64,000 bases of DNA from assembly GCA_019925795.1 (NCBI GenBank), contig CM034305.1, positions 90,308,433 through 90,372,432 of the forward strand. The letters are read 5' to 3'. Source of the DNA: Dendrobium chrysotoxum. Taxonomy: Eukaryota > Streptophyta > Magnoliopsida > Asparagales > Orchidaceae. Positions 11,416 through 23,416 of the stretch are shown one piece after another (within the stretch, counting starts at the first letter, position 1; the number at the start of each line of letters is the position of its first letter). Made by a program: the position numbers and the translations under genes. The notes below the pieces were generated by a model. The model was given only the letters and a program-made list of their open reading frames with translations. It was not told the origin of the DNA and ran no database searches.

Positions 11416-14400
11416 GGTCACCAGGGCCAATCCAGTCTCCAGACCTGTTCAGGACTTAAGATATATCTAGACCCTTGGATCCTTCTAAACTCTAGACTCT
11501 AAGATTTTTAGACTCTAGGATTCTCCTAGATTTCAAATCCTAGGATCTACCCATGCCCTAGGGCCAATCCAGACTCTAGATCTACTCAAATTTTAGATCT
11601 ATCTAGATCCTAGATCAATCTAAATCTTAAGTCAAAATCAAGTCAAAACTTCAAACATTCATAATTAAATATAGAAAAATCTAATTCTAGTAAACTTATA
11701 ATTTAATTGATCATCTTAGGGTCTAATATTTTATAAAAATACTAACTTTCTAGAAATCACTCTTAATTTAAAAGTCAACTTTTGACCCCTTAATTAAATG
11801 ATTAAAATAATCCAAAAAATTCTAAAATTTAAAAATCAATCTTAAATTCTAAAAAATGTTAAATCAATATTTAAATCACTCAACCAATCTCTTAATACAC
11901 AATAATCACTCCAAAGATAAAGTTTTTAGGATGGACTACTCTAGGCTGTGGGGCTACGTGTCCTAAGGAGGCTTTATTCCTCAAGCCTGGTGGCACAACA
12001 CCATGAATGAATTCAATGGAGTGTTAAAACCTTACAATTAATTAATTATTAATGGTTCAATCAAACTTAAAATTCTTAATTAAATTATATCAACAAAGTT
12101 TATAGGATGGACTACTCTAGGCTGCGGGGCTACGTGTCCTAAGGAGGCTTTGTGCCTCGAGCCTAGTGGCACAACGCCACAAACTGGTTGATAACAAACT
12201 TAATTAATTCAAATATTTAAAATCAGTAATTAATCAATCTTAATAAAAATTAATCTACTTTTTAACCTTAATCAAATTGAATTCAGTTAATTATACCGGG
12301 TACCACTAAGTAACCCAGGCCTACGAGGCTATTAACTTAATTAGCCCCAAGAAAGGTGAAATAAACTTCACGGCCTTGGTAAGAAACAAAGATGGTATCC
12401 AATGAATAATTAAAAATCAATCTTAAAAATTAATTTCAAATCATTAAGACTTAAACTTTAACTAAAATCTTCCCTTGAGCCTTTCAACCAATCAAACCTT
12501 TAAGCAACTTTAATCAAGTATCCTATATATGACATATCCAAGTCACACAGCCTACCCCACACACTTTAAATGATTTGCTAGGATAACCAACTTTAGTCTT
12601 AAGCTAGGCCGGTGTTTTACTTTCCTGCTGTTATGTGTCAGATTTTTTGAGCTTTCACTGTATGCTGTTTATTGATGTTGATGTGGTTGTTTATTTAATT
12701 TCTGCACTCTGTAATGAGATTGATTATGCGATAGATTACTCTTAGGTTAGGGGTGATTTATACTAATTTAATCTTATGCAGGTGACCATGCTCATGCAGT
12801 GCAATAAAGTAAAGGGGGCAAAATTATAAATGTTAAACTTCATAGGTGCTCTAGAATACTTAAGTCCCCCTTTAAATTAAAAGAGCATGGCCAAGCGTGG
12901 CTGTGATTTGAGCATTTTAAAATATTTAACTGCTTGAAATTAATTATAACTACTTGGGATATTTTAATTATAAATTGCTTAGGATAATCTTACAAGTTAT
13001 ATTTGAGTCTAAATTTTTAATTTTAATTGAGGTAATTTAATTTCAATTAAGTTGTAAGTTCAAAGTACTTTGAGAATGGGATTAATAACACCCCTTTCGA
13101 GGGGGAGTTTCTTTTCATTTGGATACTGACCCGATGATCCAAGGAGCCCCGCAGAAGGACGAAGAAGTGAAGAACGAGAAAAATCCCAATTCTCAAAGTC
13201 ACTTATGTCTTAGGAGTAGAATTCAGGTTGTTGTCAGTGGTACCCGACCATTTTACTTTTCTGCAGACCCTGGGTTGTAATATTAAAAGGTATTTGCCTA
13301 TAGACATTAAATTTTAATTGATTTATTTATTAATGTTTATTGTTTGATGTTGATTACGACATATGATTGCATTCTTTTAATAGTTTTTTTGGCGATCTTG
13401 CATGTCATATTTATTTTAGCTTGGAATCCAATCAGAGGCTCGTGAGGGTATGAATAATTTTTTTTTTACTTAAATAAAATTAAAAAATTTAAGCTTACAT
13501 AGAAACTCTAATACTTTTAAGAAGTAAGCCAGAGACCGCTAGGAGTTCTCATATGCATAATCATTACATCTCCTTTTCCTTCATTAGGCACCTCCCCGCC
13601 TACGGGTTCTGACAGACCACTTGACCTATGAGAGTGCAGATTGTCAAGGGAAATCTATGCATTCTTCTAGGAAAAAATTTATTTTTAAGTTATTTTTAAA
13701 CTATTTTATTTTGATTTAAGCATTTAATCGAGTCAACTAGCATGCATTATATTAGAAACAAATTTAAAAGTGTCTAAAATTTCAATTGTATTTACTTAGG
13801 CATCAAATACCCAACATAAGTGCAGGGTCAATTAGGATTTGCTCTAGATGTCGACCCTAATTCTTTAATCTTATCTTAATCAATGTCCCTACCACTCATA
13901 CATAAAAGATCGGATACATAATTTTGAAGCACTTAAGTGGTTTAGCTGGCTCCCCAATCCAGGCCAGGGTAAGTCCAGATCTCGTATTGCATTAGCTAGA
14001 TCTAGATCACTAATTTTTAGTACCCAACTTAGACTTAGGTTCTGAGGCAGGCTCAGGCTATAAGACCAACCTTTGGGAATCAAATCCCAATTTTTTAATA
14101 AAATTAATCATTCAAACTAAATATCTCTTTCAATCAAATTCATGCCCAACATTTAGGATAGGTTGAGGTATTTTTGAATTATTTCAGAATTTAAAGCACC
14201 TCCTACTTTTCTTCCCTTGACTCTAGAAAGAACTGTTCAACCTTAAACTAATCCCATTTGAAAATTACAATACTTACCCTCTTTTGACATCAAGCTTTGA
14301 AATCTAAATAAAATTCGTACAACTATTTTAATCGAGAGTATTCATAGAAAACTTTGGTTCCCTTACGATGTAATTAACTACGAGGGCTTGTACTCGTAGG

Positions 14401-14835
14401 AGATTTAGAAACCTAGATAAAATTTTTAAAATCAAGTTTTTCAAAACTCTAATTAATTACTTTTGGGAAAATCAACTTCAACGATCATTATCATCCCAGG
14501 AAGATATATCATTCCAGGAAGATATATCATCCTATTATTATGATTTTGATTATGAGATCAATGATCTTTTACCTAAATTATTGCAGTCAAATATTTGATC
14601 AAATATCATTTTGATCCTCTGGGATCATATGTTGTCTCCCATTGAGTTTGACTACGATAATCAGGATATATCCAAAGTTTTATAATCTAAACCTATTATG
14701 GAACAATATGTTCACCTTTCGAGGTGATATATCATTCATAATAAGTGTTCGATTTCAAAATTAAAATTTCAAAAATTTTAAATTTCCCAAAGAGAATTAA
14801 AAATTTTCAAACTATACTTTTTTAATCAAACAGCC
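11416..14835. mobile_element. Non-coding insertion D splitting the 3' LTR
   Basis: About 3.4 kb unrelated to the gypsy LTR separates its two halves. It begins with a CTAG-rich stretch (11440-11640), carries two copies of a GC-richer module (11919-12005 and 12096-12182), and near 14380-14400 has TAATTAACTACGAGGGCTTG. That block resembles the TAATTAACTATAGGGGCTTG of repeat B (about 32320) and its equivalent in C (46411), suggesting the same broad repeat class. Both ends are approximate; AGGTCACC occurs at 11415-11422 and 14900-14907, but LTR homology already resumes before the second copy. No coding domain is visible. Confidence 0.45.
11919..12182. repeat. Direct duplication of an 87-bp module, 176 bp apart
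   Basis: Both copies contain AGGATGGACTACTCTAGGCT, then GGGGCTACGTGTCCTAAGGA, and end with GTGGCACAAC. The first lies at 11919-12005 and the second at 12096-12182, with AT-rich spacer between them. Confidence 0.85.
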
Positions 14836-16276
14836 GCGCTAGTCCAAATTTTATTATTTAAAATATCTAAATCCACTATTCCATCTCATTCGATCCATTA
14901 GGTCACCGACGCTAGAGATGGAAGGAATTCTAGAGAGAGAAAGTCCACTTGGGGATACTTAGTGTTATTTTTTATTATCATCTTATTTCTATAAGTTGCT
15001 CGAATCGAGGTAGGTGATGTTTTTCCAATCACAATTTTCAAAAATACAAAGTTTAGAATTTTTTTATTTAAATTATAATTCTGTTAGCAGAAAATGAGGA
15101 TAACATTTCACCCACAAAACTTTCATTTGTAAACTTTTCTATGTTGTAGAGATAATAATTTTAGACATTTAGGCATTTTCGAGGAATTTTACACTTGGAA
15201 TTTTGAAATATACACATTTTTTAATTATCTAAAATATAATCTTGAACTCAAAAAATATTACTTTTGTACAATTAAAGTTTCAAAATAGCCTTCTATACAA
15301 TCCCAAACAATTTGGTTAAATTCAGAAATAGTACATTTTTGGCTCAATAGGGTTTCTGTGTATTGTTATAACACTTTGCAAAATTCTAGAATACATTCAT
15401 TTTTTATTTACTTACTGTAATGAAATGAATTATGTGTTTTACTGTTTAAAATTAAGAAATTCAGAGGAAGTGTGGTGGTGAAAGAGGAAGTATGTTCTAG
15501 TGCCTAAAAGATATATTTTAGTGGCAAAAAGTTATGATATAGTGCCTATAAGATATGTTCTGGTGGCTAAAAGTCATTTTCAATGGCTAAAAGCCATGTT
15601 CTAATGCATATGGGCATGTTCTGGTGCTACAAGCATATTATGTTCTGGTGATGAGCATTAGGAGTTATAAGAAAATTTTTGTTACTTATTGTTCTAAGAT
15701 ATGAAGTGCCTATTTATCAACTTTCCTGCAAAGAAATGTAAAATTTTTTTGTTGGAAGTATGACCTTGTTCAGTGCATTTATATCCTGAAATACTTTTGC
15801 AATTTCAGTTACCTTTTAAAATAAATAAATTATTTAGAAATTTAGATTAATTTAAATGTGACATATTGAGTTTTGTTAGCTCACCATTATTTTGCCTTCT
15901 ATTTTTAGGATTTGATAGGAGAAAGACCCAGTTGAGTAGTAGTATCAGAATCTGATATGAGTTTATAGAGGTATTTCCTTCTTTTGATTTTTGTACAGTC
16001 ATAGTTAGCTTTTATTACTCTATATAGCTCAGTCTATAGCCATGTACTGCAGTTGTATACACATTTTGATAATTAATAAAAATAAAATTTTGTGGATGAG
16101 TTATTTTTCAAAAATGGATGCTGATAGTAGCTCTGTGGTTTATTGTCATTTTAAAAGTTAAAAATTGGGTGAAATTTTGAAAATTTTCCAAAATTTAAAA
16201 TTTGGACTTTGCCTATTGTAAGCCAACATGATATGACCAATCCAATCTGTGAGCCTTATCAGGTTAGGTTGTGACA
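14836..16276 (+). repeat. 3' LTR of the gypsy element, second part
   Basis: It aligns with the solo LTR at 5440-5800 and beyond, for example the CCACTATTCC, CGAATCGAGGTAGGT and AAAATGAGGA blocks. It ends GGTTAGGTTGTGACA at 16276, a typical LTR terminus of this element type. It holds local short repeats such as TGCCTA(T)AAGATAT and GTTCTGGTG at 15500-15650. Confidence 0.5.
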
Positions 16277-16407
16277 TTTATTGCCTTGCATTGATTATAA
16301 TTGTATGTTATGATAATCTGCTGAGTTGTTAGTGTGAAACACCTTAAGAAGCTAAACTCTTAAACATTGAGGCACCTTTTGGTGTAATAATTAGGATTTT
16401 ATTTAAG

Positions 16408-16473
16408 GAAACTCTGTAGTTAAGTGTGCTCATCCCGGAGCAATTCTAGGATGAGTGACCTACTGGGAAGTTA
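16408..16473 (+). promoter_or_regulatory. 5S-rRNA-like segment, left LTR of the TRIM
   Basis: It reads GAAACTCTGTAGTTAAGTGTGCT and on to AGGATGAGTGACC and ACTGGGAAGTT, matching the A-box-to-C-box part of plant 5S rRNA genes with several transitions. The segment between the boxes has diverged. Confidence 0.85.
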
Positions 16474-16851
16474 CACCAAAAAGATAAAATCATGGAGGCC
16501 CTTAGGACAAAGCGGACAATATCTTGATAGTTAAGAGTTTGGGCTATTATAATTGGTATCAAAGCAATACATCAACCGAAATATGGGAACTAAGTGTCAT
16601 ACAAGATAAAGTGCTATGTCAAGGAAACCACCTCTTAAACCTTGTATGGGACAAAGTGCTACATGACGGGAGCCACCACTTGTAGGGGCAACCTTTAGAA
16701 TTCTATCTTCATGGTGGATGATTCTATGATAAAGATGCTAACGATGGCATCAGTTACTTAAGTGGAGGAGATTGTAAAACCCCTTAAGTAAAAGAAGCTA
16801 AACTCTTAAACATCGAGACACCTTTTGGTATAATGATTGGAATTTCATTTA

Positions 16852-16917
16852 AAGAAACTCCACAGTTAAGCGTGCTCATCCCAAAGCAATTCTGGGAAGG
16901 GTGACCTACTGGAAGTT
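16852..16917 (+). promoter_or_regulatory. 5S-rRNA-like segment, right LTR of the TRIM
   Basis: The A-box part CAGTTAAGCGTGCT is identical to plant 5S rRNA as I know it. GGGTGACCTACTGG-AAGTT follows, with one G missing. This copy is better preserved than the left one in the A-box. Confidence 0.85.
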
Positions 16918-17324
16918 ACACCAACATGACAAAACTGTGGAGGTCCTTAGGCCAAAGTGAATAATATCTCGATAGTTAAGAATTTGGGCTGTTACAGTTA
17001 GCTCACATTATAGTTTTCATATGCTTTTAGAAAGGGGTTAGGACATAGTGGAGTGAGACAGATCGAATCTTTAAGTTTTATTTTATTTTATGTATTTATT
17101 TTTATTTTTGTTGTCAGGAGTAGAAAGATATACTAATATAGTGATTGATCTATTGGTTATTATAAATGAGTTTTGAGAAATAAGTATATATATGTATTTT
17201 GATGTATATGATTTATAGTTGCTTTCGTTGATTATTGTATTCACTAAAAGAGATTAGTGGCACTAGTAGGCTAATTAAGAGATAAATAGACAATTCTTTC
17301 AAAATTAGACCCTAAGGCGTGACA

Positions 17325-18984
17325 GCTTTACATGTTCTCCTCCTTCATAATCATCGAACTCTACCTCCTTTAGCTGAACCCTTGTACAAAAGCTCCTCCC
17401 TCCATGCATTCTTCTTCCTCAACTGAGCAAACAAAAAACATAAGCTTCTTTCTTCTCCTCTCTCTTTCATTTATTTCTCTTCTATTTCTCTTTATCTTTG
17501 TCTTCTTCTCGGCACATAAACATAAAATTGTGGTTCATTTTATCTATAAATACGAATGAATATTTTTCACATTATTTATTATGGAGAATGAATTCGATTA
17601 GTTTAGGTTTATGTTAGGGATTTTAATTTTTTTTCTTGTGTATTAGCAATCAAATGGAGAAATCTTGATGTAAAATTAGGTCAGATCATTGTAATGGTAC
17701 TTTTTGGTCAATTATTAGGTAACCCCATATTTTGTAGGTGGTATTCTATCAAAAACTTAATCTTCAATGTCTTAAGAATTTCTATAATTAATTTTTAGTT
17801 AAATTAAATATTATGTTAATCTTGTATTTTAATTGCATTTTGTAGATATTTCGTTCATTTAGATTCATTTGTGAGGGGTCTTGAAGCTAGTTGTTCACTT
17901 GATGTGGCTAGTTGGATCATAAGATAGATTACATCTTTGTAATAATCAAATGGCGGGGTAATGTTGATCGACTAGGATAAGTCTATCCTAATATAATTGA
18001 TTGTGTTTGCTTCTTGTAGGGCCTTCCTTGATTACATTTAATGGACCTCAATAAAATTTGTAGTATGTACCACTCACTATAAGTAACTATTATTTTTAAG
18101 AAATAAACATACCCTTTTAATAATAATAATAATAATATAATAACATATATATAATATTATTAATAATAATATAATAACTAATAATTTATATTTTGAGAAG
18201 TACAATAATACATGATATGGTTGTATATGAATACATTTGAATAAAATTTTACTGATAATAATTTGACATATACACTTGTAGTATCATTATATTAGAATAT
18301 GTCATGTGAATTGTGATATGTTTCATTACGCATTCATGATAGTCATTATCTTCTGATATGTAGTTACTCTTATATTTTCTATTATTCATATGCATTTCCT
18401 ATTTTCTTGCCACTTATACTTTAATATATGGGTTACTTGTTGGGTTTTACTTATCAAAGTCACTTGTTATAAAATTTTCTTATAATAAGTTCTACTAAAG
18501 TGCTTGGTGGACTGTCATCATATGAGCAAATTTATTAATAGTAGGATCACATTTAGTATTTTAAACTTTTGTAGTAAGCTAATTTCATTTCTTTTTGGAT
18601 TCGGATAATCAATTGAGGTCGCGAGAGTTATGCATAAAATATAAGAAAATCGACAAAACATATTGAATGTATTACCAAAATTTATGCTCCATCAAATAAT
18701 TTATGCTCGAACAAAATAAATAAAATTTAATTCAACAAATATTGTGACTTCGAATGAACACATTAAATAATAAATAATATAATATTGAGTTATTTTAATT
18801 CAATGCCAACTGTTTATGCTGCTTTCAATGATGGATATGTTAAGACCACATAAAAGAATACTAATTATATAATGTTGATTAATTCTATGCATTGATCGAA
18901 AGGCATAGAAAGATTATATCATATTATCATGTAGCTTTGATGCATAGTAGCCCTTAGAAAAGAGAGAGAGAAGAACCCAAGCCA
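17325..18984. other. Intergenic DNA upstream of the ALP1-like gene
   Basis: AT-rich DNA with a CT-rich stretch (about 17335-17510) and an (AAT)n-like microsatellite at about 18118-18195. I see no gene and no transposon with recognisable ends. Confidence 0.4.
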
Positions 18985-19343
18985 GGCTATTTGAATCCTC
19001 CCATAGTCTCATGGTCTCTTGTCGACTCTCAAGTCTCAGCCCTCTGCATGACTCATGTCATAAACATTGCATTCTCTCACCTATATTCTCTCTCTCTCCC
19101 TCTCTCGCTCGCTCGCTCGCTCTCTCTTTCTCTTGCATGTTTTATTGCGAACAACCTTGTTACTACCCACTCTCTCTATCAATCTTCGTATCTGTCTCAG
19201 TTTTTGACTTATCTGATCTCATATTTGTTGTTAGTTATGAAAGATTGCATCTTGGGCTGATTAGTTCATCTCAACTCTTTCCTTGGTTTTGCGATTTTTC
19301 TCTTTGATCTATATCGGTGGTGGCCTGCGGTGGTGACACGATC
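18985..19343 (+). promoter_or_regulatory. Probable 5' leader of the ALP1-like gene with CT/CTCG microsatellite
   Basis: The region directly before the start codon is pyrimidine-rich, with a (TC)n tract and a (GCTC)n core at about 19088-19134, a composition common in plant 5' leaders and core promoters. There is no long conserved frame. A transcription start cannot be fixed; I see no convincing TATA box in the last 400 bases. Confidence 0.4.
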
Positions 19344-19467
19344 ATGGGGCCCGTTAGAGGGTTCAAGAAGAGGAGGAGGGCTGAGAAGAAGGTTGAAACT
19401 GCGGCGCCGACGGTCATGGGCGAGTACTCACGCGATTGGTGGGATGACTTCTCGAGAAGGATTACAG
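19344..19467 (+). CDS. ALP1-like protein (PIF/Harbinger-derived), coding exon 1
   Basis: This exon encodes residues 1-41 plus the first base of codon 42. The N-terminus reads MGPVRGFKKRRRAEKK, a basic, nuclear-localisation-like start, and ends with DWWDDFSRRIT, both hallmarks of the plant ALP1-like branch of domesticated Harbinger transposases. The ATG at 19344 is chosen because it is the first in-frame ATG after an in-frame TGA at 19305-19307 and because family members start with the same MGP(I/V)R peptide. The exon ends at ACAG followed by the donor GTTTCC at 19468, in phase 1. Reading on past the donor gives hydrophobic residues unlike the family, so splicing is needed. The partner exon is at 59756-60798. 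In Arabidopsis, ALP1 associates with Polycomb PRC2 and opposes its silencing; that role here is inferred from family membership only. Confidence 0.9.
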
Positions 19468-22463
19468 GTTTCCTTACGGCTGCTTTTCTTGTTGTTTTGC
19501 TCTTTGGGTTTTCTTTAATGAGGTTGTTGTTACTGTTCTCCTGCTTATCTCTGATCAATGGGACCCAGTTGGGCTCGTTTCTATGGATTCAAGCTTGTGG
19601 ACTTGTTGGATTTCGTGATTGTTGATGAGATATCTGATTTTTTCGATAGAATTTATGTTTAACCGCATTTGAGTGTGAATTGGAATTGTGTTGTGAGTTG
19701 ATTGAGGTTGGAGTGCTGATGGTGCACAATGGTGCCTGCAACAGCAAACTGTGAAGCTGCTGCTTTGGCCGAGTGTTTGCTGGCGACTATTAGGTTGACA
19801 TTTGATAAATTGCGTTGACTTAGATGATGTGATTAAGGATTATGAGTTGGTCGGGAGTTCTAGGCTTCTCGTTTGTTGTTGTTGTTGTTGTTTATTCTGC
19901 TCCCTTATGGCTTTGCCATCATTGTGTTGGTAGCTTATGCTTATATGTCAGTTTCTAGATTTGACATTAGAGTTTCTGTCTGGATCTTGACTTAATTTGG
20001 AATTGAAATTGATAGAAATGAATAGATCCTCTCAGGATATTGAACCTCTTTGAAGAGTGTTAGGGAGTGTGCATAAAAAATTATCTATTTGATGTGAGAT
20101 TCAACTCAATACTCTCACACGTCTTGACAAATCTCACCCTTACATGAGAGCTCTCAATATCAACCATCACTCACCGGCAAAAGCAATATTTTCAATTTCA
20201 TCAACTATTATGCACTATGACCTCCCAAGCTAAATTACATGGAGTCATCATTCAAGTCCTCCACTCTTGAACCTCCCTCAACCATGGTGTAAAGCACCGA
20301 AGACTAATTAAACCACTCGGTCCGATCAAATCTTTGACTCTAACACCGCTTGTTTGGGAATGTGGTTTAAGGGGGAGCAAAATTGGGCTTGATAACCCAA
20401 CTGTCAAATCTATTTTCAACTGAAGAAGTTTAAAACTAAGGGTGAGGCCATTACTAGTACATTTACATCAAGATAAATTTTGCCTTAAATGTGGGACTAA
20501 ATATGACACTCTCATATGCCTTAACACGGAGTTTGCCTCCTCAACACGGAGTTTGCCTCCTCGGATTGATCACTTAGAAGTTATCAGACCTCCAATGTCT
20601 TGTCGAGGGGCTATGATTAATAGACCCAACTTAGCATTGGTTTACAAAAAGCAAGATTAGACAAGATTAGAAAAGGGAAATTACTTTTAAATGTCCTGCT
20701 CCTAACTTAGAGAAAATAGATATTAAGAAAGTCAATCTAGTCAACTAAAAATGCATAAGTAAATCCTATAATTCCTGCTTTTCTTTCATATTTAGCAGAA
20801 TCATTTGGATACGAGTTTCTACGATAAACGATTATCATTTATTCCTTGCAGTTGAAAATATCGCATTTTTCAGAAATTTTAGTTATCCTACCTTGATAGT
20901 TTTAGGCAGAGGTTTTGTTAGCGAAATTAATTAGCTTAAGAACCATAACTTCGATTATGGACATGAGCTAGTAGCAGTGTTATCTTGTCTTATCATCCTA
21001 GTTGAATTCTCGTGACCTTCTGAGTTGAATAAACCTTTCGGTAGCGTCATTCATTGTATGTTACTGATTAGTCTTTCTGAAAGATGCTAGCCTAGTTCCT
21101 CATATACTTATTTAATAACCAACCTCAACATTTAGCGATGCTTTCATTCCGTTCTTAATTTTTTTCAGCTACATATACCTTCTTTGCATCTTGTGATGTA
21201 CTCTGAACTGTCACCCATCTCTGTCAAAGTTTCAAGGAAATAAAACCATTAAAACTCAACCCATTGATTATGTAAATTAATTTTTTATACTGAAAAAATA
21301 TGCAGTTTGTTCGATGACAAAAGAAAAAGCATCATGAACTTACACATCCTGTTAAGTTCCAATAGTCTCTTGTGCGCATATCTGACATATTGGAATAATC
21401 TTGATCAATGTGCACTGCTGGAATAGCTTTTTTGTTAGTTGTTTACACTTCACCTTGATTTATGATCTTAAATTTTGCCAATTAGCTCCATCTTTTGTCT
21501 TTATGTTCTTGGTTGTCGCCTGAGATACACTATGTTGATCTAGCAACTATGTAAAAGAAGGAATGCATTGCTTTCTTAGCTAATATGATCATTATTTTAT
21601 CCTGATTTCATAGCATTGTTTGTTCAAACTAAGATAATGCGTGCTTTCTCTCTTGTCATGGGTTGCTTGTTGTGAGGATTTTGTATTGACACACATTTTG
21701 GAAATATCTTTAGCAAGTGAACTGCAAGGATCTTTTATGCTGCATAACTGTGAATCAGGTAAGTTTGGCTTCATAACTGTTAAAGAATCAAACACAAGAA
21801 TCAATAACCTCAACTTACAGACGGCCCCTCCCTCCATTCCGGCTTTCTTTATTGTCATTTATTTGAGTAATTTGAGGGCCTTAACTTAATTTATATCACA
21901 AAAAGAATTAAATAAACTAATTTCAACTTCCACTTGCATTACTTGAAAGGGATATCAAGTCAGTAAACAGTACCTAGTTCATGTTGAACTCTTTGAGTAG
22001 ATATGGTAGGATGCAATTGTTGACGCTGAGTTCTTTTTGCTTATCAGCTGGGTGCGTCTGTCTTGAAGCCTGGAAACTCTTAATGGCCCTTAGCAAAAAC
22101 TTCAGTTATGGAAAACTAATAATTTTGATTACACCTCTAATTGCTCTTGCTTCTGGTCCACGTTTAACAAAAGCTTTTGATTGTTTTTTCTGTTAGCTGA
22201 AGCTATTGTTCAGTGCTTGACCATTTGGACTCCAATGAAGTCCCTCTCAATACCTTAAATCTATGCAATGATCTCCTTAGTTGTTTATATCAATCTCAAA
22301 TGCAGCATCATCTATTCATTCTATATTGTTTGTGTTGAAATAGTACTCGTCACCACATAGTGCTTGGTATTGACTTTTAATGCAAAATGACTACAAACAC
22401 CTAAAATTTACTTCATTAATTCCTTTTCATCAGAAGCTTCTTTTTGTTTAATTCAATTTTGTT
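19468..22463. other. Intron, 5' part without a recognised element
   Basis: Mostly ordinary intronic sequence. The stretch 20040-20660 (GTGTTAGGGAGTGTGC..., AATGTGGGACTAAATATGACACTC) resembles non-coding LTR debris but has no clear ends. Short frames here are not conserved. Confidence 0.4.
20521..20562. repeat. 20-bp perfect tandem duplication
   Basis: The unit AACACGGAGTTTGCCTCCTC occurs twice head to tail. Confidence 0.9.
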
Positions 22464-22466
22464 TTA

Positions 22467-22974
22467 GGGGCAATTTGTTTTGCTAAAAAATAAATTTAGA
22501 GTAAAATGAAATACAGTGTAAAGACAAGCAATACATTTGAAATGTTTAGGGTTGTTTGAATGAGTATAAAATGAATATATATGATTATTTTTTTGTTTAG
22601 TTTGAAGTAAAATGAATGTAGTGTAAAGCCCAATGACTATTGTGACTGATGGTGGGTTGCAATGTGACCTGCCGCAACAGACAGTGTTGATGGTGATGGC
22701 CAACAGTGAGTGGGCAACGCCAGTAGTGGGTGGTGGCAGTTGGCGATCAATGGAGGCCGGTGAGTGGTGACAACAAGCAAAAAATGTTACTCTTGAGGTG
22801 CATTTGGAATTTTCCCAAAATAAGACGAATTTTGAATACATTGAAAATGAATTAAAGAGTGCATTTAAAATACTTCAAAATTTTACTTTCCATTCCTCTT
22901 GCTTCCAACTAAATACCAATATTTTCAAAACTCTTGCATTTGAAATATTTAACTCTTTTAAACCAAACAACCCC
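22467..22974. mobile_element. 508-bp Tourist-like (PIF/Harbinger) MITE
   Basis: The ends are GGGGCAATTTGTTTTGC and its approximate inverse AAACCAAACAACCCC. They are flanked by the 3-bp duplication TTA (22464-22466 and 22975-22977), the target preference of PIF/Harbinger elements. The core has GTGG/TGGTGG-rich patches and no gene. The terminal repeats are imperfect, so the family call is moderate. Confidence 0.65.
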
Positions 22975-23416
22975 TTAGGCTCAGCCATATTCAACCATTT
23001 GATGGCTAACAGATGAACCCAAACTAGTTCAATGAAAAAAATGCTACACAACGATTTACATTATTTGGCCCAAATTGGCCTATGTCCATGCTTAAGTACC
23101 CACATGATTAGGATTCCACCACCAATCACTCGTTCACCTGCAAGCTTGTGGAGAAACTCTCACATCGTTTTTTAGTTCAAGGGTAAGAGCACGCTCGCCT
23201 TGCTTAGGAACAAGGGAACCCACCTAAATCTCTTTCAAGAGACTTAACAAAAGAAATCTAGGAGAGAAAAAGAAATTCTAGAAAAAGGACATCTTACACA
23301 TGCACGTTTTCTAGTATGAAGATTGAAAAATTGTAAATCGGATTTAGACTGGAGAGATTTGAAACTCAACACCTTGGTTTATGTGAGAAAGTCTAAGTTT
23401 TGCAATGGAATGGAAG

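Larger units (their letters stand above)
16333..16996 (+). mobile_element. Cassandra-type TRIM retrotransposon, complete
   Basis: Two direct LTRs (16333-16551, 219 bp; 16773-16996, 224 bp; roughly 85% alike by eye) start TGTGAAACACC/TGTAAAACCCC and end GGGCTATTATA/GGGCTGTTACA. The 221-bp interior begins with a primer site TGGTATCAAAGC at 16554, close to the initiator tRNA-Met complement, and ends with the purine tract AAGTGGAGGAGATT at 16759-16772. The 5-bp target duplication GTTAG at 16328-16332 and 16997-17001 is perfect. Both LTRs carry a 5S-rRNA-like segment, which identifies Cassandra, a non-coding TRIM family known across vascular plants that carries 5S-derived promoter sequence in its LTRs. 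It has no coding capacity and needs proteins from other elements to move. Confidence 0.93.
16277..17324 (+). repeat. Second LTR tail, host of the Cassandra TRIM
   Basis: Sequence flanking the TRIM ends CCCTAAGGCGTGACA at 17324. It is similar to the end of the solo LTR at about 7275 (CAAATTAGATTTTGGGGTGTGATA type). This suggests a fragment of another LTR of the same family joined to the end of the 3' LTR. Confidence 0.4.

Noticed and set aside
14900..14907. AGGTCACC at 11415-11422 and 14900-14907 as the target duplication of insertion D
   Set aside because: LTR homology already resumes at about 14840, before the second copy, so the match is probably chance.
16403..16480. A genuine 5S rRNA gene
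   Set aside because: Only the A-box to C-box part is present, it is diverged, and it occurs in both LTRs of a TRIM; a full 120-bp gene is absent.
19271..19558. 95-codon antisense frame over exon 1
   Set aside because: It mirrors the conserved exon 1 and reads into intron without any similarity of its own.
22464..22841. 125-codon - strand frame
   Set aside because: It lies almost wholly inside a MITE with defined ends and target duplication.
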